Assembly (NCBI GenBank): GCA_009780415.1
Contig: WRAC01000025.1
Coordinates: 1 to 38,458, forward strand
Length of the DNA stretch: 38,458 nt
From: Defluviitaleaceae bacterium
GTDB taxonomy: Bacteria > Bacillota > Clostridia > Lachnospirales > WRAX01
Direction of reading: 5' to 3'
The position numbers were made by a program, and so were the translations under genes. The notes under the pieces are model-generated. The model saw only the letters and a program-made list of their open reading frames with translations, did no database searches and was not told the origin of the DNA. This document shows, one piece after another, positions 6,928 through 17,094 of the stretch. Position 1 is the stretch's first letter. Each line of letters begins with the position of its first letter.

Positions 6928-7695
6928 TTATAATGAATCGTTTTCATCAACAATCTCCGCAAGCTGTATATACGCATCCGCGCCCCGGGAGCTTCTGTCG
7001 TAAAGCGTTATGGGAAGCCCGTGGCTGGGCGCTTCGCTCAGGCGCACGTTGCGCGGGATGATGTGTTTGTAAATCTCCGGCGGAACGAAGCGCTTAACCT
7101 CATCGACCACTTGCAGGCTGAGGTTTGTGCGCCCGTCGTACATGGTAAAGACGATGCCCTCAACCTTTAGGCGGCTGTTCAGGCGTTTTTTGATAAGGTC
7201 GACGGTGTGGAAAAGCTGCGTTAGCCCCTCCAGCGCGTAAAACTCGCATTGCAGCGGCACCAGTACAGTGTCCGTCGCGGTCAGGGCGTTTACGGTAAGG
7301 ATATTTAAAGACGGCGGGCAGTCGATTATTACATAATCGTAGGTATACTTGATATCGCGCAGGATTTTGCCAAGGATATGCTCACGGCTGCCTGCCACCA
7401 CAAGCTCAATCTCCGCCCCGGCAAGGGCCATATCGGCGGGCGCCAGCGTAAGGCCGGGGATGGGCGTATCCTTCAGCACGTCGGTAATAAAGCATTCGCC
7501 CAGCAACACGTTATAAACGGTTTTGACCAGCTTGCCCTTGTCAACGCCAAGGCCGCTGGTGGTGGTTCCCTGCGGATCCATATCGACAATCAGGGTCTTT
7601 CTGCCCATCTGCGCCAAACACGCGCTCAAATTGACCGCCGTCGTAGTCTTGCCGACGCCGCCCTTCTGATTGGCCACCGCTATCGTCCTGCCCAA
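6928..7695 (-). CDS. parA: ParA/Soj chromosome partition ATPase
   Basis: A 255-residue Walker-type ATPase. The deviant Walker A motif is KGGVGKTTTAVNLS (residues about 11-24, with the signature first Lys), Walker A' is TLIVDMDPQGTTTSGLG (about 38-54), and Walker B is YVIIDCPPSLNILTVNA. It works with ParB to separate origins and regulate replication initiation. The frame runs up to 7752, but that codon is the -35 box of a promoter, so the TTG at 7695 (protein start M-GRTIAVANQKGG, as in the family) is chosen; GGGG at 7703-7706 is its likely ribosome-binding site. A terminator separates it from msrA, so parAB form their own operon. Confidence 0.95.
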   Translation of the reverse strand: MGRTIAVANQKGGVGKTTTAVNLSACLAQMGRKTLIVDMDPQGTTTSGLGVDKGKLVKTVYNVLLGECFITDVLKDTPIPGLTLAPADMALAGAEIELVVAGSREHILGKILRDIKYTYDYVIIDCPPSLNILTVNALTATDTVLVPLQCEFYALEGLTQLFHTVDLIKKRLNSRLKVEGIVFTMYDGRTNLSLQVVDEVKRFVPPEIYKHIIPRNVRLSEAPSHGLPITLYDRSSRGADAYIQLAEIVDENDSL

Positions 7696-7723
7696 ATTAC
7701 CGCCCCATTTCCATACCTTCGTA

Positions 7724-7752
7724 ATTATACCATAATAAAACAATTCAATCAA
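7724..7752 (-). promoter_or_regulatory. Promoter of parAB
   Basis: On the minus strand TTGATT (7752-7747) and TATAAT (7729-7724) have a 17-bp spacer. Transcripts should begin near 7717, just before the parA TTG start. Confidence 0.8.
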
Positions 7753-7754
7753 AT

Positions 7755-7803
7755 AAAAAAAGGCCCTTTGAAAGGGTCAAGGGGTGAACCCCTTGAAAGG
7801 GCC
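7755..7803 (-). terminator. Intrinsic terminator of msrA
   Basis: On the minus strand GGCCCTT, then TCAAGGGG paired to CCCCTTGA across a four-base loop, then AAAGGGCC, followed by seven T residues. An alternative small hairpin CCCTTTGAAAGGG lies within it. It ends the upstream operon and isolates parAB. Confidence 0.9.
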
Positions 7804-7835
7804 GTGATACCTCTCTATGTTCGGATTCGGGAATT

Positions 7836-8432
7836 TTATCGCCGCCTCTTTTCACAAGCCTCGCAGCTGCCGCGCCGCTTGACGGGGCCGCTGTGCCACT
7901 TTGCCCCGGAGAGCGTGTCGCTGTACTGCTTTACCTCCTCAATTTCCTCGGGTGATATATGGCAGTAGCCGCCGGGGTTTTTATGCAGGTATTTTTGGTG
8001 GTAATCCTCGGCGGGGGTGTAGTTGTCCAGGGGTTTGGCCTCCACCGCCAAGGGGACGGTGTAATCCCTTTGCAAATCGGCCACCGCGCCTTCGATGAAA
8101 GCGCGTTCCTCAGGGTCGGTAAAGTACACACCCGTGCGGTATTGGATGCCTTCGTCCCCGCCCTGTTTGTTGACGGAAACGGGGTCTATCACGTCGAAAT
8201 ATCTGTCCAAAATAAAACCAAGCCCGGAAACGGCCGTGTCGTATATAACGCGGCAAACCTCGGCGTGGCCTGATCCGGCGCACACTTCCCCGTATGTCGG
8301 GTTCGGCGTGCCGCCGTTGGCGTAGCCAACCTCGGTTTCGATAACGCCGCTAACGTTTTCCATGTACTTTTCCAATCCCCAGAAACATCCGCCCGCCAGA
8401 TAAATCTCGCGGATATGCCTTTTCGCCTGCAT
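7836..8432 (-). CDS. msrA: Peptide methionine sulfoxide reductase MsrA
   Basis: A 198-residue enzyme that reduces S-methionine sulfoxide in proteins and free. The catalytic motif GCFWGLE is at residues about 15-21; VGYANGGTPNPTY, GHAEVC and QYRTGVYF are the expected substrate-pocket blocks (Tyr and Glu of the active site), and YHQKYL lies near the end of the domain. The extra C-terminal part contains CEACEKRRR, whose cysteines could act as recycling residues; this is inferred. No MsrB domain is fused. It ends just upstream of a strong terminator. Confidence 0.95.
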   Translation of the reverse strand: MQAKRHIREIYLAGGCFWGLEKYMENVSGVIETEVGYANGGTPNPTYGEVCAGSGHAEVCRVIYDTAVSGLGFILDRYFDVIDPVSVNKQGGDEGIQYRTGVYFTDPEERAFIEGAVADLQRDYTVPLAVEAKPLDNYTPAEDYHQKYLHKNPGGYCHISPEEIEEVKQYSDTLSGAKWHSGPVKRRGSCEACEKRRR

Positions 8433-8457
8433 GTCCCGTCTCCTTTACCCGTTTCCT

Positions 8458-9102
8458 TTATTTATTACTTTTGTTCATTAATTCCAGTTCGTGTTCGTTT
8501 TTGTCCATTTCGGGGCGGTATTTGCGGTAGATGCGCATCAGCATGTAGGAGGAGAGCCAGCAGTAGATGCCCGCGCCGAAGAGCAGTAAAATGGGGTAGT
8601 AGAAGATCAGAAGCAGGACGCCTACGAAGAAAGCGGCGTGGGTGATTGTTGTCAGCAGGTGTTTGTTGGCGATGAGGAACGCGGATTTCAGGAGCTGGCG
8701 GTATTTCATGTCGAAGCGCGAGGCCATGGGGAATATGTGGATGTAGACGAAGATGGCTTCGGCTATCATGACGATGTTGAGGGGCAGGGCGACGATGCCG
8801 AAACGCCCGTAGAACTCGATGTTGTATATGTTCAAGAGGGGTACGATGATGAAAACCATCAGCGTGAGGAACGCGAGTGTGGCGTTAACGAAGTTTATCC
8901 TGAAAGCCGTGAAATAGTCGCGGAGCAGGTAACCCTCGCGGTTTGAAACGCGGCGCGTGAGGACGTAATAGGCCGCCGTGGTTGACGCGCCGACGGTTAC
9001 AATCGGAATGCTTGTCAAAATCCACAGCAGGCTTATGATCATTACGTCCGCCATCATTGTCAGGAACCTGATTACAGGGCTGTCCAAGTCAAATATTTTC
9101 AT
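8458..9102 (-). CDS. DUF624 (YesL-type) membrane protein
   Basis: A 214-residue protein with five predicted transmembrane segments. The start MKIFDLDSPVIRFLTMMADVMIISLLWILTSIPI with VGASTTAAYYV is the hallmark of DUF624, and RFDMKYRQLLKSAFLIANKHL follows in the middle. DUF624 proteins are common in Firmicutes next to sugar-transport operons and are thought to help membrane transport, but the biochemical role is not known. GGGAGGC in front of the ATG supports the start. Here it sits between msrA and the ABC exporter pair, with no sugar genes next to it. Confidence 0.85.
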   Translation of the reverse strand: MKIFDLDSPVIRFLTMMADVMIISLLWILTSIPIVTVGASTTAAYYVLTRRVSNREGYLLRDYFTAFRINFVNATLAFLTLMVFIIVPLLNIYNIEFYGRFGIVALPLNIVMIAEAIFVYIHIFPMASRFDMKYRQLLKSAFLIANKHLLTTITHAAFFVGVLLLIFYYPILLLFGAGIYCWLSSYMLMRIYRKYRPEMDKNEHELELMNKSNK

Positions 9103-9162
9103 ATGTGCCTCCCGGGAATTGGATATTAAAACCGTGGAGCGCTGCCTTATAGCATGTTTATA

Positions 9163-10413
9163 TTATGATTTAAACGCGTATCGCAAAATATCCTTGACCC
9201 TGGGCTTTTTGCCGTAGAGCATCACGCCAACTTTGTAGATGCGCGAGCATACGAACGCGAAAGCGAAGATGGCGGCGGCGTTTATGGCGCAGGCGGCTAT
9301 GATTTCTGCAATGGGCACGTCGGCTATGCAGATGCGCATGAACATGAGCATGGGCGACAGCATGGGGATGAACGAGCAGATTTTAACATAGGCGGCGTCG
9401 GGCATCATGCTTCCGGCTATGGCGACGTAGAAGGTGGCGACGGCGATTAACGTGGGGATGAGGGCGATTGTTTGCAATTCTTCCATGCGGCTTGCGGTGC
9501 ATGCGAAGCCGGCGAGGACAAAGGCGTAGCTGAAGAATGAGAACAGGAAGAACAGCAGGGCCAGCAGGATAAGGCTCCCCGACATGGACATTTCCATGAT
9601 TGCTGCGACGGCGGGGTTGAAGTCGTTCCAGGAGGCTTGGTTTAAGCGGATAAATACGAAGGCGGCCAGAAGGATGGCGCCGAACTGGGTCAGGCCGGCC
9701 ATGCCCACGCCTAAAACCTTGCCCATCATGAGCTGGAAGGGCTTGGCGGAGGTTATGAGAAGCTCCATGGCTTTGCTGGATTTTTCGACGACGACGGAGG
9801 TTGAGACGAACTGCCCGTACAATATCATGGCGAAAAACATCAGTATCATCATGACGTAGCCGATCCAGAAGGTTTGGGTGTAGTCCGTGCCCACTACGAT
9901 TATCTCGCCGATGGGGTGGGAGTGCAGGACATGGTCGATCTCGTCCGCGGCAAAGCCGCGTCCGTCAAGGAATTCACGCTGATAGACGTCTTTTATCATA
10001 AAATTTATGGCGTGCTGGCTGCCTTGGGTTATTAACGAGGTTGTCCGCTCATAGGCGGTGTAATTCAAGCCGTCTATCCGGAGGGCAAGGTCGTAATCGC
10101 CGCTTTCGATGGCCTCCCAGGCGTTGTCGATGTTGTCCGCCCTTGTCCACATGTAGCCCGGCAGATACGCGGACAGGACTTCGTCCGTGAAAATGGCGGA
10201 AGGGCTTGCTATTAAGGCGTTCATGGAAGGTTCATCATCGCTTGCCGCGGAAATGTCCGCGTCGCCCCTGATGCTGTTGAAGGCGTTGATAAACATGGGA
10301 AGGCTGGACGCGGCGGCGACTATAACGAAGAATAAAACGGTTGTAATGATGAAGGCTTTTGTGCGTACATAGCCGAAATATTCAAATTTTAGGATTGTCT
10401 TAAACTGGTTCAT
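9163..10413 (-). CDS. ABC-2 type exporter permease (NatB/YhaP-like)
   Basis: A 416-residue permease. One N-terminal helix (about residues 20-42) is followed by a large external domain (about 45-175), then five or six helices clustered in the C-terminal half (from about 177). KSSKAMELLITSAKPFQLMMGKVLGVGMAGLTQFGAI is the typical ABC-2 coupling stretch. This NatB/YhaP layout is found in exporters of sodium or of unknown compounds. Its start overlaps the end of the ATPase gene by 14 bases, so the two are translated together as one transporter. Substrate unknown. Confidence 0.88.
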   Translation of the reverse strand: MNQFKTILKFEYFGYVRTKAFIITTVLFFVIVAAASSLPMFINAFNSIRGDADISAASDDEPSMNALIASPSAIFTDEVLSAYLPGYMWTRADNIDNAWEAIESGDYDLALRIDGLNYTAYERTTSLITQGSQHAINFMIKDVYQREFLDGRGFAADEIDHVLHSHPIGEIIVVGTDYTQTFWIGYVMMILMFFAMILYGQFVSTSVVVEKSSKAMELLITSAKPFQLMMGKVLGVGMAGLTQFGAILLAAFVFIRLNQASWNDFNPAVAAIMEMSMSGSLILLALLFFLFSFFSYAFVLAGFACTASRMEELQTIALIPTLIAVATFYVAIAGSMMPDAAYVKICSFIPMLSPMLMFMRICIADVPIAEIIAACAINAAAIFAFAFVCSRIYKVGVMLYGKKPRVKDILRYAFKS

Positions 10414-11332
10414 TGCCGCCCCCCGCTTTCTCTATAAAGATTTCTTCCAGGGTCGGTTCCATGACCTGGAATGTGTCTATGCTTACGTTCATGCCGTTTA
10501 CGGCGGTAAAGAGGCGGAGCTTGTCCAACTCGTTTTTGAGCGTTATGACGCAGCCTTTTTTGGCGATTTCTATGCCCGTGGAGATGTCCCGGATGTCCGG
10601 GGAGGCTTGCAGCCTGCGCTGAACGTCAGCAAAATCGGTTGATTCGGGCGCGATAAGAATACGGTTGCGGGGATATGTCTTTTTAATCTTCGCAAGCTCG
10701 CCCGACAGCACGATTCTGCCCTTTTCGATGATGCAGATATCGTCGCACAGCTCCTCCACGCTTGCCATCTGGTGGCTGCAGAAGATTACCAGCTTGCCGG
10801 CCGTTACCATATCCTGGACAAGGGATTTTAAAAGCCCGGCGTTCACGGGGTCCAGGCCCGAAAACGGCTCGTCAAGGATCAGGATATCGGGATCGGTGAT
10901 CAGCGATATCGCAAGCTGTATCTTCTGCTGGTTGCCTTTCGACAGCGTGTCCAGTTTCCTGTTCAGGTATTCCGTGGCCTCAAGCTTCTCCAGCAGCATT
11001 TCGGCCCTTTTCTTCGCCGCGCCGGATTTCATGCCGCGCAGTTCGCCAAAATACACCATCTGGTCGATAATTACCCGCTTGGGATACAATCCGCGCTCCT
11101 CGGGCAAATAGCCTATCGTATTCCGGTTATCCTTGTAATTGCCGCCGTTTATAGATACCCTGCCCGAATCCTGGGGGAAAATACCCATGATTATGCGTAT
11201 CGTCGTAGTTTTGCCGGAGCCGTTCCTGCCCAATAACCCGAAAGCCTTGCCGCTTTTCGCGGAAAAGCCCAGATCCTTCAGTACATGGTTGCTGCCGAAG
11301 CTTTTGTTGATTCCTTCTAATTCTATGCGCAT
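10400..11332 (-). CDS. ABC exporter ATPase (NatA/YhaQ-like)
   Basis: A 310-residue ATPase with Walker A GRNGSGKTTT (about residues 36-45), the ABC signature LSKGNQQKIQ (about 130-139), Walker B ILILDEPFSGLDP (about 151-163) and the H-loop CSHQM. GYLPEERGLYPKR is characteristic of the NatA/YhaQ group, as is the extra C-terminal domain of about 90 residues. The frame extends to 11362, but AAGGAGG lies 6 bases before the ATG at 11332 and the protein then begins MRIELEGINKSFG as expected. It powers the permease encoded immediately after it. Confidence 0.92.
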   Translation of the reverse strand: MRIELEGINKSFGSNHVLKDLGFSAKSGKAFGLLGRNGSGKTTTIRIIMGIFPQDSGRVSINGGNYKDNRNTIGYLPEERGLYPKRVIIDQMVYFGELRGMKSGAAKKRAEMLLEKLEATEYLNRKLDTLSKGNQQKIQLAISLITDPDILILDEPFSGLDPVNAGLLKSLVQDMVTAGKLVIFCSHQMASVEELCDDICIIEKGRIVLSGELAKIKKTYPRNRILIAPESTDFADVQRRLQASPDIRDISTGIEIAKKGCVITLKNELDKLRLFTAVNGMNVSIDTFQVMEPTLEEIFIEKAGGGNEPV

Positions 11333-11351
11333 TGAATGCCTCCTTGAAAGA

Positions 11352-12146
11352 CTAAGATACACCCTCTTGCTGGGTTTTGCGGGAGAGGAGAATGTTTACG
11401 AACCATACTGCCTGAGCCATTATGAAAATGGAGCCTATTGTTTCGGTTAAGACGTTTAGGGCTAGGATGAGGATGCCGCCGGGGAGGGTTAACTCCGCGC
11501 CTACGGGCGGGTACAGGCCGCCGGTGAGGCGTGCTAGGACGCCGGCCAGAGCGAACTGCATTATTAGGAAGGTTATGCCGTAGAACATCCGTTTGAGGAA
11601 GCGCCCGCGTACCAGCCTTGCGCTGGCGATAAGGGCCTTGAAGCCTCTTTCGCCGGAAACGGCGGCTATGTTTAAATGAAAAATAAATATAACCGCGAAA
11701 TATACCGCGGGGAAGATCATTATTGCGGAAAGGCTGAGGATGCAGTAGAACAGGATGCCTGTGAAAGCGATGGAGATCCATTTGCCCATGACGAAATCGA
11801 TAAAGCCCGATAATGAGGCTTGTGTGCCGCCGTCCGGAATGAAGCGGCGCATGGCGAGGTAGGTGTAGCCGCCGGTTACAAGGCAGGTGAATATGAGGCG
11901 TATGACTTGTGTTACGCCGAAGAACAGTATCGAGTTGTTGTAAAGGCCGGAATAGACAACGCCTACGGGGTCGGTCAGCAAAGCCGCTAAGAAAACGTCC
12001 TGCGGGAAGAATAGTTCGATTAAGTTGACCGGGATAAGCGCCAGCAGGCAAAGCGGGACGATTAAGCGCAAGCTGGATTTAAACAGCTTGAAGGTTTCCG
12101 ATAGGATTTCGATTATGCGGAGCTCCCGGTGGGTGATGTCGTTCAT
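11352..12146 (-). CDS. Unknown multi-pass membrane protein
   Basis: A 264-residue protein with about six hydrophobic segments: residues near 27-45, 78-100, 118-150 (a long one), 190-215 and 225-250. An amphipathic N-terminal helix (HRELRIIEILSETFKLFKSSLRLI) precedes them. The pattern resembles the membrane domain of glycerophosphoryl diester phosphodiesterase-like proteins, but without a catalytic domain, so no function is claimed. It ends 20 bases before the ABC ATPase start and likely shares that operon; dnaJ lies upstream across a small palindrome. Confidence 0.6.
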   Translation of the reverse strand: MNDITHRELRIIEILSETFKLFKSSLRLIVPLCLLALIPVNLIELFFPQDVFLAALLTDPVGVVYSGLYNNSILFFGVTQVIRLIFTCLVTGGYTYLAMRRFIPDGGTQASLSGFIDFVMGKWISIAFTGILFYCILSLSAIMIFPAVYFAVIFIFHLNIAAVSGERGFKALIASARLVRGRFLKRMFYGITFLIMQFALAGVLARLTGGLYPPVGAELTLPGGILILALNVLTETIGSIFIMAQAVWFVNILLSRKTQQEGVS

Positions 12147-12153
12147 TTATGTT

Positions 12154-12170
12154 GCGGGCGAGACGCCCGC
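12154..12170. repeat. Perfect GC-rich palindrome after dnaJ
   Basis: GCGGGCG and CGCCCGC pair perfectly across AGA, 10 bases after the dnaJ stop. No T run follows, so it is more likely a REP-like mRNA-end element than an intrinsic terminator. It is similar in layout to the palindrome at 28177-28195 but not in its loop. Confidence 0.6.
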
Positions 12171-12179
12171 GCTCCCAGA

Positions 12180-13325
12180 TTATTTCTTCTTGCCGAAACG
12201 CTTTTTGCCGTTTTGGGATGGCGGTTGGGGTGTTGGCTGGCCTGTTTCCCCGGCGAACTCGCGGAGGAGCTCCTCTTGCCGGGCGGTTAGCTTTGTGGGG
12301 ACCGCAACGCGTATGGTGACCTCCAGATCGCCTACGCTGCGCGGGTTGTGGACGTTTGCCATACCTTTGCCCCGGAGGGTTATAACGGAGCCGGGCTGTG
12401 TGCCGGGCTTCAGCTCGTGGCGTTCGTCGCCGTAGACGGTGGGGATGGTAAGGACGTCGCCCAGAGCGGCCTGGACGAAGCTTATGTTGATTTCCGCGCG
12501 GAGGGTCATGCCGTCGCGCCGGAAACGTGTGTGCGGCTTTACGTATACGAGGACGCGCAGGTCGCCGTTGGGGCCGCCTTTGTCGCCCGGCTCGCCTTTG
12601 CCGGGGATGCGGATGCTTTGCCCGTTGTCGATGCCCTTGGGTATTGTGACGACGATCTTTTTGCCCGATTTGACCTTGCCGCGTCCGGAACAGGTTTGGC
12701 AAACCTCGCGTATGATTTTGCCTTCTCCGCGGCAGACCGAGCATGTGCGCACGGAGGTCATACGGCCCAGGATGGTTTGCTGTAAAACGCGCTCCTGGCC
12801 GGAGCCTCCGCAATGCTTGCAATTTTCTGCAAATGTGCCGGGTTTCGCGCCGGAGCCGTTGCAAGTGCCGCATTTGTCGCTAAGGTTGAGCTGCAGCTCC
12901 TTTTCGGCACCGTTAACGGCGTCCTCGAAGGAGATTTGGATGGTGACTTGGACGTCAGGGCCTTGCCTTGGCCCCGCTTCCTGCCGCCTGTTTCCAAAGG
13001 GGCTGCCGCCGCCGAAAAAATCCCCGAAAACGCTGGAAAAGATGTCGCCCATGTCAAAATCCATGCTGCCGTGGTAGCCCGCGCCGCCCATGCTGCCGTC
13101 GAATGCCTTGTGCCCGAATTGGTCATAGGCCGCGCGCTTGTCCTTGTCGCTGAGGATGGAGTAGGCTTTGTTTATTTCCTTGAACTTTTCCGCGGCCTGC
13201 TCGGTGTTTCCGGGGTTGGCGTCGGGGTGGTATTTTTTACCCAGGGTGCGGTATGCTTTTTTCAGGTCGTCGTCGGTTGCGCCTTTTTGGACGCCTAAGG
13301 TTTCGTAGTAATCTCTTTCTGCCAT
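12180..13325 (-). CDS. dnaJ: DnaJ co-chaperone (type I)
   Basis: A 381-residue Hsp40. The J domain (residues 1-70) has the HPD motif in [11 protein letters not shown]; a Gly/Phe-rich linker (about 75-120) follows; the zinc-binding region has all four CxxCxGxG repeats ([32 protein letters not shown], about 145-225); the C-terminal client-binding domains end in a basic tail. It delivers unfolded proteins to DnaK and stimulates its ATPase. It is the last gene of the heat-shock operon, about 108 bases after dnaK, with a multi-arm fold in the gap. Confidence 0.97.
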   Translation of the reverse strand: MAERDYYETLGVQKGATDDDLKKAYRTLGKKYHPDANPGNTEQAAEKFKEINKAYSILSDKDKRAAYDQFGHKAFDGSMGGAGYHGSMDFDMGDIFSSVFGDFFGGGSPFGNRRQEAGPRQGPDVQVTIQISFEDAVNGAEKELQLNLSDKCGTCNGSGAKPGTFAENCKHCGGSGQERVLQQTILGRMTSVRTCSVCRGEGKIIREVCQTCSGRGKVKSGKKIVVTIPKGIDNGQSIRIPGKGEPGDKGGPNGDLRVLVYVKPHTRFRRDGMTLRAEINISFVQAALGDVLTIPTVYGDERHELKPGTQPGSVITLRGKGMANVHNPRSVGDLEVTIRVAVPTKLTARQEELLREFAGETGQPTPQPPSQNGKKRFGKKK

Positions 13326-13348
13326 TTAATATCCGCCTAAGTTGTATG

Positions 13349-13419
13349 AATACGCGGAGTGGGATTGGCGCTTCGTGAAGCGCCGGGATAGTTCGCTCCC
13401 ATATTCCCATCCGCGTATT
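13349..13419 (-). other. Three-way-junction fold between dnaK and dnaJ
   Basis: An outer stem pairs AATACGCGGA (13349-13358) with TCCGCGTATT (13410-13419), and continues with TGGGA/TCCCA past one bulged base. Inside are two hairpins: GGCGCTTC/GAAGCGCC (13367-13384) and GGGA/TCCC (13385-13400). It lies in the dnaK-dnaJ gap and could tune the relative levels of the two mRNAs, but it also looks like a dispersed element. Confidence 0.65.
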
Positions 13420-13433
13420 TACAATATTATTCT

Positions 13434-15305
<1,872 letters not shown>

Positions 15306-15338
15306 TTAGTTGTTTATAAATGATTAAAGCCTTGGTTA

Positions 15339-15851
15339 TTAATTCACCACTTTCACCATGCTGTGCCGGATGGGCTTATCTTTGTAAATGTAGCCTTTTA
15401 TTAGCTCCTCGGCCACGGTTCCGGGTTCGCGGCCCTCGCTTTCCACCAGCATTACGGCCTCGTGGAGCGTGGGGTCGAAGGGCTGGCCTATGGCATTAAT
15501 TTCCGATACGCCCAAGGAAGCAAGTATGTCCTTCATTTGGCGGAGTATCATGGCGAAGCCCTTGCACATGCTGTCGTCGGGCGGGGCCGCCGCCATGGCG
15601 CGTTCGAAGTTGTCTATGACGGGCAGGAATTTCAAGACCGCGGTCTGGACGCCGGTGTCGAACTGGGCGGATTTCTCGCGGACGGTGCGCTTGCGGAAGT
15701 TGTCGAACTCCGCCATTACGCGCAGGTATTTGTCGGTTGATTCGGCGGCCTGTTGTTTTAAGGTGTCAAGCTCATCCGCTTTTTTATTCTTCTTCTTTTT
15801 GGTTTTTTGAGCTTCCTCTTGCTCTTGTTCAAAGATTTCCTCTTCTGTCAT
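15339..15851 (-). CDS. grpE: GrpE nucleotide exchange factor
   Basis: A 170-residue GrpE. A charged N-terminal coiled coil (rich in E and K, with the K-rich block QKTKKKKNKKADEL) precedes the typical middle AEFDNFRKRTVREK (about 65-78) and the beta domain with AIGQPFDPTLHEAVM and GTVAEELIKGYIYKDKPIRHSMVKV at the end. It removes ADP from DnaK. Spacing to hrcA is about 63 bases, with AAGGAGA before the start. The run of lysines is coded by A-rich codons, longer than usual but without a frameshift. Confidence 0.96.
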   Translation of the reverse strand: MTEEEIFEQEQEEAQKTKKKKNKKADELDTLKQQAAESTDKYLRVMAEFDNFRKRTVREKSAQFDTGVQTAVLKFLPVIDNFERAMAAAPPDDSMCKGFAMILRQMKDILASLGVSEINAIGQPFDPTLHEAVMLVESEGREPGTVAEELIKGYIYKDKPIRHSMVKVVN

Positions 15852-15914
15852 AACCTTCTCCTTAAATAATTTTCCCTATATATAAACGTTAAAAGTTTCC
15901 CAAGGTCTTAGAGC

Positions 15915-16997
15915 TTAATCTTTACCCTCTTCCAACGCGCGTAACGCGCTGTTTATGTGTTTCGCCATGCTTTGGAGGACGGATACGGCCTGGGAGTAAT
16001 CCATGCGGGTGGGGCCGATTATGGCTATTCCGCCGCTTACGTCGCCGTCGAGGCGGTAAGTTGTCTTTACGATGCTGCAATCGCGGAGCTCCAGCAGGGC
16101 GTTCTCCTGCCCTATTACCACGCTTACGTCCGTGGCGGCGTTTCTGCCGGCGCTTTCTTCCAGTAGAAGCTTGAGGTAATCGCGCTCTTCAAGGGCTTCA
16201 AAGAGGGCGCGGGCCTTGCTGTTGTCGTAAAATTCCGGGAAAGCGAGGATGTTTTTGATGCCGCTGGTGTAGACCTGCTGGTCGGCGCCGTCGTTTAGGA
16301 CGCCCGTTACGGCGGAGAGTACGGCGGTCAGGAGCGGCTCGTACCCGGTGAAGGCGGTTTTAAGGCGTTTTTTGGCGGCGGGCGTCAGGCCGGCGGGGGT
16401 GGCGTCGATCAGCTCGGTGTTCAGGGCGCGGGACATGTTGATAAGCTCCTCGTAACCGGGGATTGAAACGGCGCGGATGCTGTGGTTTTTGACCTTTCGT
16501 GAAACGGTGACGGTTACCAGCAGGACGCAGTTTTCGTCAAGCGGCATAAGCTGTAAGCGCCCGACGCGGTCTCCGGCGGAAACGGCCTCGGACACCACGG
16601 CGGTGTATTTTGTAAGCAGCGATATGGCCTTTGCCGTTTCGCGCATCAGGTAGTCGATTTGGTTGATGTTGCGGGCTATTACGCGCTCCAGAAAGCGGAG
16701 GGCGTCGGTTTCGCGGTTTAGGACGTCGTCCTGATGCTGTGCCTGGGCGCGGCGGCGCAAAAGCCTGTCTACAAACAGGCGGTAGCCCATGTCCGACGGG
16801 ACGCGCCCGGCGGAGGCGTGGGGCGCAAGGATATAACCCATCTCTTCCAAATCGCTCATTTCGTTCCTGATTGTGGCGGAGGACAGGCCCATATCGTACT
16901 TCTTCGCAATGGTGCGCGAACCTACGGGTTCGGCCGTAGCGATGTAATCGTTGATGATATATTCCAAAATCCTGATTTTGCGTTCGTTCAGCTCCAT
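15915..16997 (-). CDS. hrcA: HrcA heat-inducible transcription repressor
   Basis: A 360-residue HrcA. The N-terminal winged helix ELNERKIRILEYIINDYIATAEPVGSRT with SSATIRNEMSDLEEMG (about residues 1-60) binds CIRCE; the middle and C-terminal parts, including GGIAIIGPTRMDYSQAVSVL near the end, match the GAF-like and dimerisation regions. It represses this operon at normal temperature and depends on GroE for folding. Its ATG lies 16 bases from the end of the CIRCE site, so it controls its own gene directly. Confidence 0.97.
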   Translation of the reverse strand: MELNERKIRILEYIINDYIATAEPVGSRTIAKKYDMGLSSATIRNEMSDLEEMGYILAPHASAGRVPSDMGYRLFVDRLLRRRAQAQHQDDVLNRETDALRFLERVIARNINQIDYLMRETAKAISLLTKYTAVVSEAVSAGDRVGRLQLMPLDENCVLLVTVTVSRKVKNHSIRAVSIPGYEELINMSRALNTELIDATPAGLTPAAKKRLKTAFTGYEPLLTAVLSAVTGVLNDGADQQVYTSGIKNILAFPEFYDNSKARALFEALEERDYLKLLLEESAGRNAATDVSVVIGQENALLELRDCSIVKTTYRLDGDVSGGIAIIGPTRMDYSQAVSVLQSMAKHINSALRALEEGKD

Positions 16998-17012
16998 ATT
17001 ATCCCTGCCTTG

Positions 17013-17039
17013 TTAGCACTCTCGCCTTGTGAGTGCTAA
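17013..17039. promoter_or_regulatory. CIRCE operator of the heat-shock operon
   Basis: TTAGCACTC (17013-17021), nine bases, then GAGTGCTAA (17031-17039): an exact match to the CIRCE consensus. It lies just after the -10 box, overlapping the expected transcript start. Confidence 0.99.
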
Positions 17040-17049
17040 CGCTATATAT

Positions 17050-17078
17050 AAAATACCATTATGTGAATTATTTGTCAA
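17050..17078 (-). promoter_or_regulatory. Promoter of hrcA-grpE-dnaK-dnaJ
   Basis: On the minus strand TTGACA (17078-17073) is followed after 17 bases by TATTTT (17055-17050), with an alternative TATATA a few bases further. CIRCE lies immediately downstream. Confidence 0.8.
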
Positions 17079-17094
17079 GTAAATATTGTAAAAA

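Noticed and set aside
6049-7752. Replication origin or parS sites near parAB
   Set aside because: No TGTTTCACGTGAAACA-like site, DnaA box cluster, or origin genes such as gidB or dnaA are in the window.
15781-15851. A-rich lysine stretch in grpE as a slippage site
   Set aside because: The frame runs through without a change and such lysine-rich starts are normal for GrpE.
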